Part shown: positions 51,245 through 58,666 of the stretch, one piece after another
Position numbering within the stretch: the first letter of the stretch is position 1
Layout: every line of letters begins with the position of its first letter
Origin: Pseudolabrys sp.
GTDB lineage: Bacteria > Pseudomonadota > Alphaproteobacteria > Rhizobiales > Xanthobacteraceae
Assembly: GCA_030655215.1 (NCBI GenBank)
Contig: JAURVZ010000086.1
Location: forward strand, 124,001-188,000
Direction: 5' to 3'
Length of the DNA stretch: 64,000 bases
The notes under the pieces: model-generated
What the model saw: only the letters and a program-made list of their open reading frames with translations
Database searches by the model: none
Told to the model about the DNA's origin: nothing
Made by a program: the position numbers and the translations under genes

Positions 51245-52231
51245 ATGAAACGAGCACTCAGTGCGATCGCAGGCCTGTTTGCGATTCCGTTGCTGGCGGT
51301 GACAACGCCGGCGCAGGCGCAGGACTTCCCCAACAAGCCAATTACTATTGTCGTGCCGCTCGCCGCCGGCTCTGGCATGGATGCGCTGGTCCGGCTCTAT
51401 GCCGACAAATTGCAGCAGTCGCTCGGCAAGCCGGTGGTTGTTGAGAACAAGCCCGGCGCATCCTTGATGCTGGCGGCGGCGCAAGTCGCGGCCGCACCGG
51501 CTGATGGCTACACGCTGCTGGTGTCGACCTCATCGGCGATGGCCATCAATCTCGTCCTGTTCAAGAAGGTGAATTACGACGCGGTGAAGGATTTCGCGCC
51601 GGTGTCGTTCTATGTGAAGTCGCCGTTCATCCTGGTCGTCAATCCGGACTTGAAAGCCAAGACCGTTCCCGAGCTGATCAAGCTCGCCAAGGAAAGCGCC
51701 ACGCCGCTGAGCTACTCATCGCCCGGCGCAGGTGTCGCGCAGCATCTGTCGATGGAATACATGAAGCAGCGCTTCGGCCTGACCATCGCGCATGTGCCGT
51801 ATCGCAGCACGCCGCAATCGATCACCGACATCGTTGCCGGTCACGTTCAGCTTGGCTTTGCCGAAGCCGGCGCCTCGCTGCCATTAATCCGCGAAGGCAA
51901 GCTGCGCGCGCTGGCGGTGTCGTCGTCGACACGCCTCGCCTCCCTGCCTGACGTGCCGACCTTCGCTGAAGCCGCCAGCACGCCGGATTTCGAAGCAGTG
52001 TCGTGGCACATGCTGTTCGCGCCGGCGGCGACGCCGAAGCCGGTGCTCGACAAGTTGCACGCCGAAATGTCGAAGATCATGACCGATCCAGAGATGAAGG
52101 CCAAGGCGGCGGCCATCGGCCTGCTGCCGATCGACCCGCCCTCGATCCCGGATACGGTCACCTACCTGGCGTCGGAACGTGAGAAGTGGGGCTCGTTGGT
52201 GCGCAAGCTTGAGCTCGAAGGCTCGCAGTAA
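51245..52231 (+). CDS. Bug family tripartite tricarboxylate transporter receptor
   Basis: 328-residue periplasmic binding protein with a signal peptide (MKRALSAIAGLFAIPLLAVTTPAQAQ). It contains PITIVVPLAAGSGMDALVRLYADKL and VVVENKPGASLMLAAAQVAAAPADGYTLL, the Bug signature. TctA and TctB membrane genes are not nearby, as is usual for orphan Bug receptors. It probably binds a carboxylic or aromatic acid. The 159-base upstream region has a promoter-like pair and a small hairpin. Confidence 0.93.
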   Translation: MKRALSAIAGLFAIPLLAVTTPAQAQDFPNKPITIVVPLAAGSGMDALVRLYADKLQQSLGKPVVVENKPGASLMLAAAQVAAAPADGYTLLVSTSSAMAINLVLFKKVNYDAVKDFAPVSFYVKSPFILVVNPDLKAKTVPELIKLAKESATPLSYSSPGAGVAQHLSMEYMKQRFGLTIAHVPYRSTPQSITDIVAGHVQLGFAEAGASLPLIREGKLRALAVSSSTRLASLPDVPTFAEAASTPDFEAVSWHMLFAPAATPKPVLDKLHAEMSKIMTDPEMKAKAAAIGLLPIDPPSIPDTVTYLASEREKWGSLVRKLELEGSQ

Positions 52232-52235
52232 GACT

Positions 52236-52278
52236 CGTCATGCCCGGCCTCGTGCCGGCCACAAGCCCGGCCATGACG
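52236..52278. repeat. Short palindromic repeat (GGCCGGGC/GCCCGGCC)
   Basis: Arms CGTCATGCCCGGCC and GCCCGGCCATGACG surround GTGCCGGCCACAA. Same family as 5086-5118 and 56570-56598. It lies between the convergent Bug receptor and small hypothetical genes. Confidence 0.75.
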
Positions 52279-52283
52279 GAATT

Positions 52284-52583
52284 CTAATTCATCAACGCCT
52301 TGGTCGTCTGGTACGCAGCGATCGCGACCGCCGGTTCTGCCCGGCGGCGCTCGCGGGTCTGCGGCGCGTGCTCCTTCGTGGCGATCAGGTGGGCGAGGAA
52401 GGCGGCTTCGCGATAGACCGGCGCAGTCTGTACATTGGCTGCCATTTCAGTCACGACCAGCGCCCGGCTTTCCTGCTCGAACGTGGTTTCCGTTTCCTTG
52501 AGCTCGTGATCGTGCTCACGCTCCGAGTGCCCGCTGAAGTCCGGGTGGGCTGATGCTGCTTGGCTGGTTGCTTCGACTCGCAT
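52284..52583 (-). CDS. Small hypothetical protein
   Basis: 99 residues from ATG at 52583 (a GTG two codons earlier is possible). No known family is seen. The sequence is charged and His/Glu-rich near the start (FSGHSEREHDHELKETETTFEQE), then Ala-rich (EMAANVQTAPVYREAAFLAHLIA). Coding potential is moderate: the reading frame is open, and a neighbouring repeat marks a gene end. It is divergent from the GGDEF-EAL gene across about 210 bases. Confidence 0.5.
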   Translation of the reverse strand: MRVEATSQAASAHPDFSGHSEREHDHELKETETTFEQESRALVVTEMAANVQTAPVYREAAFLAHLIATKEHAPQTRERRRAEPAVAIAAYQTTKALMN

Positions 52584-52759
52584 AAGCACGTCCTGTCTCA
52601 GTTCGGGACAATTCGCTCCAAGGTGTCCTTGCCCGTACTTAGAATTGGCAAGGGCCGTGCCGCCGGCGGTTAACTCTGGTTAAGGCCTCGCAAAGTGCCT
52701 TTTCTCTAATTGTTTAGGGATTCCCGTTAGTTTCCCGCCACGACATTCAGTGAGAGGGT

Positions 52760-52782
52760 AACGCCGGGTTTGGCCGGGCGTT
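52760..52782 (+). other. Hairpin in the leader of the GGDEF-EAL gene
   Basis: Arms AACGCC (52760-52765) and GGCGTT (52777-52782) separated by 11 bases, 17 bases before the GTG start. It may be structured leader RNA; weak evidence. Confidence 0.3.
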
Positions 52783-52798
52783 CCAAAAAGGGGCTAGC

Positions 52799-54502
52799 GT
52801 GACCCATTTCGAGCAAACCGCCGGTGTCCCGGACGCCGCGGAAATTTTGCGGTCGATTGGCGACGCCGCCTATGAATGGCGTCTCGACACCGATGTCCTG
52901 ACCTGGAGCGGTAACGCCGCCGCCGTGCTTGGCATTGCCGACATCAACGATCTCTCAAGCGGCGCCAGCTATGCACGGCGCAGCGACGCCAGCGCCGGCG
53001 GACAATGCCGGCTAGATGCCATTCAGCAAGCAGGCGCGCGCGATGGCGGCGAGGGCGTCGCCTATCAAACGCAATACGCATTCAAGCGCGGCATTGAAGA
53101 GCGCGTCTGGGTCGAAGACATCGGCCGCTGGTTTGCCGGCCTCGATGGCAAGCCGCAGCGCGCGCATGGCACGGTGCGTGTCATTGAGGCGCGCCATGCG
53201 CGCGAACGTGACCTGATGCAGCGCGCCCGGTTCGATTCGCTGACCGGTGAACTCAACCGCACTGCGCTGCTGGAAGTGCTGACGTCGACCCTGGACGAGA
53301 CCATCCGCAATCGCGGCTCATGCGGCTTCCTGCTGGTCACCATCGATCATCTGGCCCGGCTCAACGAATCTTACGGCTTCGACGTCACCGAGAATGTCAT
53401 TGCCGAAGTCGCCAAGCGCTTGCGTGCGCGCTTGCGCGGCAAGGATTTCCTCGGCCGTTTTTCCGGCAATAAATTCGGCATCGTGCTGACAAGCTGCACG
53501 CCGGATGAACTGGCTGTTGCCGCCGATCGCCTGCTGACCGGCGTGCGCGACGAGCCGATCGTGACGCCGTCGGGATCCGCTGCCGTTACCGTGACCATTG
53601 GCGGCATCACCGCGCCGCGCTTTGCCCGCACTGTGTCGGAAGTTCTCAGCCGTGTGCAGGATGCGCTGACCACGGCGCGTGACAGACGGCATGGCTCGTT
53701 CGCCGCCTATCAGCCGAACATCGAACGCGATGCGATGCGCAAGGAATCCTTGCGTGCCTCCGACGAGATCGTCGCCGCGCTGAACGACCGCCGCATTGCG
53801 CTGGCTTTTGAGCCGGTCGCCGATGCGAAAACGCGCGACGTGTCTTTCTATGAATGCCTGATGCGCGTTTACCGCGCCGATGGCAGCATTGCCCATGCCA
53901 ATGAGATCATCCCGGTCGCCGAGCGTGTCGGCCTGGTGCGCATGCTCGATTATCGCGTGCTCGAGCTGGTGGTGGCTGAACTGGCCGCGGCGCCGGCATT
54001 GCAGGCCAGCGTCAACGTCTCGCCGGCTTCCGCTGTCGATCCGGACTGGTGGACAGGCTTGGGCGGCTTGCTGCGCGCCAATTCGAGCGCCGCGCAGCGT
54101 TTGATCATCGAGATTACCGAGACCGCGGCGATCCAGGATCTCGATGACGCACGCGGTTTTGTCTCGCGCGTCAAGGATCTTGGCTGCCGCATCGCCATTG
54201 ATGACTTCGGCGCCGGCAACACCTCGTTCCGCAATCTGCGCAAGCTGGGCGTCGACATCATCAAGATCGATGGCGCCTTCGTGCAGAACATCATGAAGTC
54301 GGATGATGATCGCGCCTTCGTGCAGACCTTGATCGATCTGTCACGCCGCCTCGGCCTGCAGACGGTCGCCGAATGGGTGCAGGACGAAGCCGCCGCGCAG
54401 ATGCTCAAGGAGTGGGGCTGCGATTATCTGCAAGGCGCGCTGACCGGGCTTGCTTGTCCTGAGCGGCCGTGGGTGGCGGACAGCAAAGCGGTGGCGGTTT
54501 AA
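52799..54502 (+). CDS. PAS-GGDEF-EAL protein (degenerate GGDEF, EAL likely active)
   Basis: 567-residue cyclic-di-GMP protein. An N-terminal PAS-like fold is at about residues 10-110 and a GGDEF domain at about 140-300. In it the GGDEF signature is SGNKF (RFSGNKFGIVLT), so cyclase activity is doubtful. An EAL domain is at about 320-560. Key EAL residues are retained: ExLxR as ECLMR, the Asn in VNVSP, EITET, DDFGAGN, the Lys in IKIDG, and AEWVQ, where the usual second Glu is Gln. Start is GTG at 52799 after an AAAAAGGGG ribosome-binding site. It may hydrolyse c-di-GMP under PAS control. Confidence 0.9.
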   Translation: MTHFEQTAGVPDAAEILRSIGDAAYEWRLDTDVLTWSGNAAAVLGIADINDLSSGASYARRSDASAGGQCRLDAIQQAGARDGGEGVAYQTQYAFKRGIEERVWVEDIGRWFAGLDGKPQRAHGTVRVIEARHARERDLMQRARFDSLTGELNRTALLEVLTSTLDETIRNRGSCGFLLVTIDHLARLNESYGFDVTENVIAEVAKRLRARLRGKDFLGRFSGNKFGIVLTSCTPDELAVAADRLLTGVRDEPIVTPSGSAAVTVTIGGITAPRFARTVSEVLSRVQDALTTARDRRHGSFAAYQPNIERDAMRKESLRASDEIVAALNDRRIALAFEPVADAKTRDVSFYECLMRVYRADGSIAHANEIIPVAERVGLVRMLDYRVLELVVAELAAAPALQASVNVSPASAVDPDWWTGLGGLLRANSSAAQRLIIEITETAAIQDLDDARGFVSRVKDLGCRIAIDDFGAGNTSFRNLRKLGVDIIKIDGAFVQNIMKSDDDRAFVQTLIDLSRRLGLQTVAEWVQDEAAAQMLKEWGCDYLQGALTGLACPERPWVADSKAVAV

Positions 54503-54523
54503 CCCGCCACCTGCGACCGCCGC

Positions 54524-55108
54524 CTATTCCTTGCTGCCCAGCTTATCCAGCTTTTTCTGCATCTCATCGAGCTGGCGCTTGAGGTCGTCCATCTCGCCGG
54601 CCGATTGCGGCTTGTCGGCTGAGGCCGCCGTCGCGCCGGGCTTGCCGCCGCGCACGAAGGGCGGGGCAAACATGGCGAACGTCTTCTCGAACATTTCCAT
54701 GTTGCGGCGCACGTGATCTTCCATCGAGCCGAGGCCGCCGACGCCCCCGAAGGCTTGGGTGATCTGCTCGCGGAATTTGCCCTGCTGGCTGGTCAGCGAT
54801 GACATCGACTGTTCCAGGAAGCTCGGCACCATCATCTGCATGCTGTCGCCGTAGAAGCGGATCAGCTGCCGCAGGAAGGCGATCGGCAGAAGGCTTTGGC
54901 CTTCCTTGTTTTCCTGCTCGAAAATGATCTGCGCCAGAACCGAGCGGGTAATGTCTTCGCTGCTTTTGGCGTCATAGACGACGAAGTCCTCGCCGTTCTT
55001 GACCATCACCGCGAGGTCTTCGAGCGTCACATAAGTGCTGGTGCCGGTATTATAGAGCCTCCGGTTGGCGTATTTCTTGATGGTTACTGGCTCTTTTTCT
55101 TCTGCCAT
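54524..55108 (-). CDS. phaR: Polyhydroxyalkanoate synthesis repressor PhaR
   Basis: About 194 residues. The N-terminal PHB_acc_N DNA/polymer-binding domain begins VTIKKYANRRLYNTGTSTYVTLEDLA. A PHB_acc region follows (LLPIAFLRQLIRFYGDSMQMMVPSFLEQSM), and the C terminus has a coiled coil (MDDLKRQLDEMQKKLDKLGSKE). PhaR represses phasin and its own gene and binds PHB granules. ATG at 55108 gives the family start. It is divergent from phaA. Confidence 0.95.
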   Translation of the reverse strand: MAEEKEPVTIKKYANRRLYNTGTSTYVTLEDLAVMVKNGEDFVVYDAKSSEDITRSVLAQIIFEQENKEGQSLLPIAFLRQLIRFYGDSMQMMVPSFLEQSMSSLTSQQGKFREQITQAFGGVGGLGSMEDHVRRNMEMFEKTFAMFAPPFVRGGKPGATAASADKPQSAGEMDDLKRQLDEMQKKLDKLGSKE

Positions 55109-55353
55109 GTGTCCACTCGTTTCCTCTGCCCTGACCCCAGCATAGCCGGATAAAGCGGGCCGGTGCGAGTCGTTTTGTGGCAACGCGGCAAACTTCGTGG
55201 GCAGCGCATCATCCCTTGCGAAGTCAGCCAAAAAGGGCCATTTCTCCGAGAGAAATGACAGCGGACTGATCATTGACAGGCCATGCCGGCCTGATGAGGA
55301 TGCGGCACCGCGGGACAGGCCCGGAGCCCGCTTGCCCGCAACAGGAGATTTCC

Positions 55354-56529
55354 ATGAAAGATGATGTCGTCATTGTAAGCGCCGCCCGCACGCCGGTCGG
55401 GTCGTTCAACGGGGCATTTGCCAATGTTTCGGCCCATGAGCTGGGCAAAACCGCCATTCTGGCCGCGCTTGAGCGCGCCGGGGTTGAAGGCGCGCGGGTC
55501 AGCGAAGTCATCATGGGGCAGATCCTCACCGCCGGTCAGGGTCAGAACCCGGCCCGCCAGGCTTCGATCAACGCCGGCATCCCGATTGAGACCCCGGCCT
55601 GGGGCGTCAATATGCTGTGCGGCTCCGGCCTGCGCGCGGTCGCCCTCGGCTACCAGGCGATCATGAACGGCGACAGCGAGATCGTCGTCGCCGGCGGCCA
55701 AGAATCGATGAGCATGGCGCCGCATGCGCAGCATCTGCGCGGTGGCGTGAAAATGGGTTCGTTCGAGCTCGTCGACACCATGATCAAGGACGGCCTCTGG
55801 GATGCCTTTAACGGCTATCACATGGGCACCACGGCCGAGAATGTCGCCAAGCAATTCCAGATCACGCGTCAGCAGCAGGACGAATTCGCTGTCGCCTCGC
55901 AGAACAAGGCCGAGGCGGCGATGAAGGCCGGAAAGTTCAAGGACGAAATCGCGCCGGTCACCATCAAGGGCCGCAAGGGCGACGTCGTTGTCGACACCGA
56001 CGAATACCCGAAAGCGGGCGTCACCGTTGAAGGCATCGCCAAGTTGCGCCCGGCTTTCGACAAGGAAGGCACCGTCACCGCCGCCTCCGCCTCCGGCATC
56101 AACGACGGCGCCGCCGCTGTCGTGCTGATGAAGGCGTCGGAAGCCGCCAAGCTCGGCAAGACCCCGCTCGCCCGCATCGTCTCCTGGGCGCAGGCCGGCG
56201 TCGATCCGGCGATCATGGGCACGGGGCCGATCCCGGCCTCGCGCGCGGCCCTGAAGAAGGCCGGCTGGAAGCACGACGACCTCGACCTGATCGAGGCCAA
56301 TGAGGCTTTCGCCGCGCAGGCCTGCGCGGTCAACAAGGACCTTGGCTGGGACACCTCGAAGGTCAACGTCAATGGCGGCGCCATTGCCATCGGTCACCCG
56401 ATCGGCGCCTCGGGCGCGCGCGTCCTGACCACGCTGCTGTTCGAAATGCAGAAGCGCAACGCCAAGAAGGGCCTTGCGACATTGTGTATCGGTGGTGGAA
56501 TGGGCATCGCCCTGTGCGTTGAGCGCTAA
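55354..56529 (+). CDS. phaA: Acetyl-CoA acetyltransferase (beta-ketothiolase)
   Basis: 391-residue thiolase condensing two acetyl-CoA to acetoacetyl-CoA. Nucleophilic Cys is in [14 protein letters not shown] near residue 90; the His of NEAFAAQ and the C-terminal [14 protein letters not shown] with the second Cys are present. ACAGGAGA precedes the ATG at 55354. It is followed by phaB, so the pair supplies 3-hydroxybutyryl-CoA for PHB. PhaC is not in the window. Confidence 0.96.
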   Translation: MKDDVVIVSAARTPVGSFNGAFANVSAHELGKTAILAALERAGVEGARVSEVIMGQILTAGQGQNPARQASINAGIPIETPAWGVNMLCGSGLRAVALGYQAIMNGDSEIVVAGGQESMSMAPHAQHLRGGVKMGSFELVDTMIKDGLWDAFNGYHMGTTAENVAKQFQITRQQQDEFAVASQNKAEAAMKAGKFKDEIAPVTIKGRKGDVVVDTDEYPKAGVTVEGIAKLRPAFDKEGTVTAASASGINDGAAAVVLMKASEAAKLGKTPLARIVSWAQAGVDPAIMGTGPIPASRAALKKAGWKHDDLDLIEANEAFAAQACAVNKDLGWDTSKVNVNGGAIAIGHPIGASGARVLTTLLFEMQKRNAKKGLATLCIGGGMGIALCVER

Positions 56530-56569
56530 GCTCTTCGCGCTGCACAACAAACGAACCTGATCTAAACGA

Positions 56570-56598
56570 ATGGCCGGCTCGCAGGAGCCGGCCATGAC
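56570..56598. repeat. Short palindromic repeat, perfect 11-bp stem
   Basis: ATGGCCGGCTC / GAGCCGGCCAT with a four-base loop. Same family as 5086-5118. It lies between phaA and phaB. Confidence 0.8.
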
Positions 56599-56689
56599 TG
56601 TTACAAGATACCGGTACGAAACGTGCATACACGTACGTACGATGGCACATTACGGCTGCGCAAAGCAGCCTTCTGGGAGGAGAGGGGAC

Positions 56690-57415
56690 ATGTCTCGCGT
56701 GGCTTTGGTAACCGGCGGAACCCGCGGCATTGGCGCGGCGATTTCGAAGGCGTTGAAGGAAAAGGGCTACAAGGTTGCGGCGAGCTACGCCGGCAACGAC
56801 GAGGCGGCGCAAAAATTCAAGGACGAGACAGGCATCCCGGTGTTCAAGTGGGACGTGTCATCCTTTGAAGCCTGCGGCGAAGGCATCAAGCAGGTCGAAG
56901 CCGAAGTCGGGCCGATCGAAGTGCTGGTCAACAATGCCGGCATCACCAAGGACGCCATGCTGCACCGGATGAAGCCGGAGCAGTGGAACGCGGTGATCAA
57001 CACCAATCTCGGCTCACTGTTCAACATGTGCCGTCAGGTGATCGAAGGCATGCGCGCGCGCAAGTTCGGCCGCATTATCAACATCTCGTCAATCAACGGC
57101 CAGAAGGGCCAGATGGGCCAGACCAATTACTCGGCCGCTAAAGCCGGCGAGCTCGGCTTCACCAAGGCCTTGGCGCAGGAATCGGCCAAGGCCGGCATCA
57201 CCGTCAATGCGATCTGCCCGGGCTACATCAACACCGAAATGGTGCAGGCGGTGCCGAAGGATGTTCTGGAAAAGAGCATCCTGCCGCTGATCCCGATCGG
57301 CCGGCTTGGTGAACCGGAAGAAATCGCACGTTGCGTTGTCTTCCTCGCTGCCGACGATGCGGGCCTGTTGACCGGCGCCACCATCTCCGCCAATGGCGGG
57401 CAGTATTTTCATTAG
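56690..57415 (+). CDS. phaB: Acetoacetyl-CoA reductase
   Basis: 241-residue SDR that reduces acetoacetyl-CoA with NADPH. Cofactor motif ALVTGGTRGIGAAIS lies at the N terminus, NNAGITKDAMLHRM is PhaB-like, catalytic Ser in NISSINGQKGQMGQTNYSAAK, with YxxxK. ATG at 56690 has GGAGAGGGG seven bases upstream. It follows phaA by 160 bases containing a repeat hairpin; the spacing allows an own promoter. Confidence 0.96.
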   Translation: MSRVALVTGGTRGIGAAISKALKEKGYKVAASYAGNDEAAQKFKDETGIPVFKWDVSSFEACGEGIKQVEAEVGPIEVLVNNAGITKDAMLHRMKPEQWNAVINTNLGSLFNMCRQVIEGMRARKFGRIINISSINGQKGQMGQTNYSAAKAGELGFTKALAQESAKAGITVNAICPGYINTEMVQAVPKDVLEKSILPLIPIGRLGEPEEIARCVVFLAADDAGLLTGATISANGGQYFH

Positions 57416-57422
57416 CTCTTCA

Positions 57423-57531
57423 CCTCTCCCATAGGGAGAGGTCGGATTGCGAAGCAATCCGGGTGAGGGGTTGTGGTCAATCGATAGATCTAGCGCCTTT
57501 CACCTCAACCCTCTCCCCGACGGGGAGAGGG
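57423..57531. repeat. Interspersed palindromic repeat (CTCTCCC/GGGAGAG type), copy 2
   Basis: Three perfect dyads in a row: CCTCTCCC/GGGAGAGG (57423-57441), CGGATTGC/GCAATCCG (57443-57461), and CCCTCTCCCC/GGGGAGAGGG (57509-57531). Related to 1003-1198. It may terminate the phaAB transcript. Confidence 0.85.
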
Positions 57532-57580
57532 AGCGCACTGTCCCAAGATCATAAATTCAAACTCAAAGCAGGCTTGCCCC

Positions 57581-58657
57581 ATGACCACCAATCGCGTTCA
57601 CCGTGTCGCCGTCATTCCTGGTGACGGCATCGGCAAGGAAGTCATGCCGGAGGGCGTGCGCGTGCTCGAGGCGGCGGCCAAGAAGTTCGGCTTCAAGCTG
57701 GCCTTCGACGATTTCGATTTCGCCTCATGCGACTATTACGAGAAGCACGGCCGCATGATGCCGGAGGACTGGAAGGAGAAAATCGGCAAGCACGACGCCA
57801 TTTTCTTCGGCGCCGTCGGCATGCCTGACAAAGTCCCGGACCACATTTCGCTGTGGGGTTCGCTGATCCTGTTCCGCCGCGAGTTCGACCAGTACATCAA
57901 CCTGCGGCCGGTGCGGCTGATGCCCGGCGTGCCGTGTCCGCTGGTCGGCCGCAAGCCCGGCGACATCGATTTCTGGGTGGTGCGCGAAAACACCGAAGGC
58001 GAATACTCATCGATTGGCGGCAAGATGTTTCCCGGCACCGACCGCGAAGTCGTCTTGCAGGAAACGGTGATGAGCCGCATCGGCGTTGATCGCGTGCTTA
58101 AATTCGCGTTTGAATTGGCCAAGACGACGCCGAAGAAGCACCTGACCTCCGCGACCAAGTCGAACGGCATCTCGATCACCATGCCGTATTGGGACGAGCG
58201 CGTGAAGGAAATGGCCAAGAACTATCCGGATGTGAAGTGGAATCAGTTTCACATCGACATCCTGACCGCGCACTTCGTCATGAACCCGGACAAGTTCAAC
58301 GTCGTCGTCGCCTCCAATTTGTTCGGCGATATTCTGTCGGATCTCGGCCCAGCCTGCACCGGCACGATCGGCATCGCGCCGTCCGGCAACATCAATCCGG
58401 AGCGCCATTTCCCGTCGGTGTTCGAGCCGGTGCATGGTTCGGCGCCGGATATTTACGGGCAGGGCATTGCCAATCCGATTGGCCAGATCTGGTCCGGTGC
58501 GATGATGCTCGAACATCTCGGCGAACCGGAAGCCGCCAAGGCCATCGTCAAGGCGATCGAACTTGTGCTGTCGCAGGACAAGTTGCGTACGCGCGATTTG
58601 AAGGGCCCGGCCGATACGGTGACGTGCGGCAAGGCCGTCGCCGACGCGCTCGGCTGA
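57581..58657 (+). CDS. Tartrate dehydrogenase-like protein (isopropylmalate dehydrogenase family)
   Basis: 358-residue NAD-dependent beta-decarboxylating dehydrogenase. IPGDGIGKEVMPEG at the N terminus, LRPVRLMPGVPCPLVGRKPGDIDFWVVRENTEGEYSS in the middle, the Mg-binding VVASNLFGDILSDLG and FEPVHGSAPDIYGQGIANP near the C terminus are diagnostic. The RENTEGEYS and YINLRPVRL motifs resemble tartrate dehydrogenase TtuC more than LeuB. Substrate may be D-malate, tartrate or a similar hydroxyacid. Confidence 0.9.
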   Translation: MTTNRVHRVAVIPGDGIGKEVMPEGVRVLEAAAKKFGFKLAFDDFDFASCDYYEKHGRMMPEDWKEKIGKHDAIFFGAVGMPDKVPDHISLWGSLILFRREFDQYINLRPVRLMPGVPCPLVGRKPGDIDFWVVRENTEGEYSSIGGKMFPGTDREVVLQETVMSRIGVDRVLKFAFELAKTTPKKHLTSATKSNGISITMPYWDERVKEMAKNYPDVKWNQFHIDILTAHFVMNPDKFNVVVASNLFGDILSDLGPACTGTIGIAPSGNINPERHFPSVFEPVHGSAPDIYGQGIANPIGQIWSGAMMLEHLGEPEAAKAIVKAIELVLSQDKLRTRDLKGPADTVTCGKAVADALG

Positions 58658-58666
58658 CGCGCCGCT

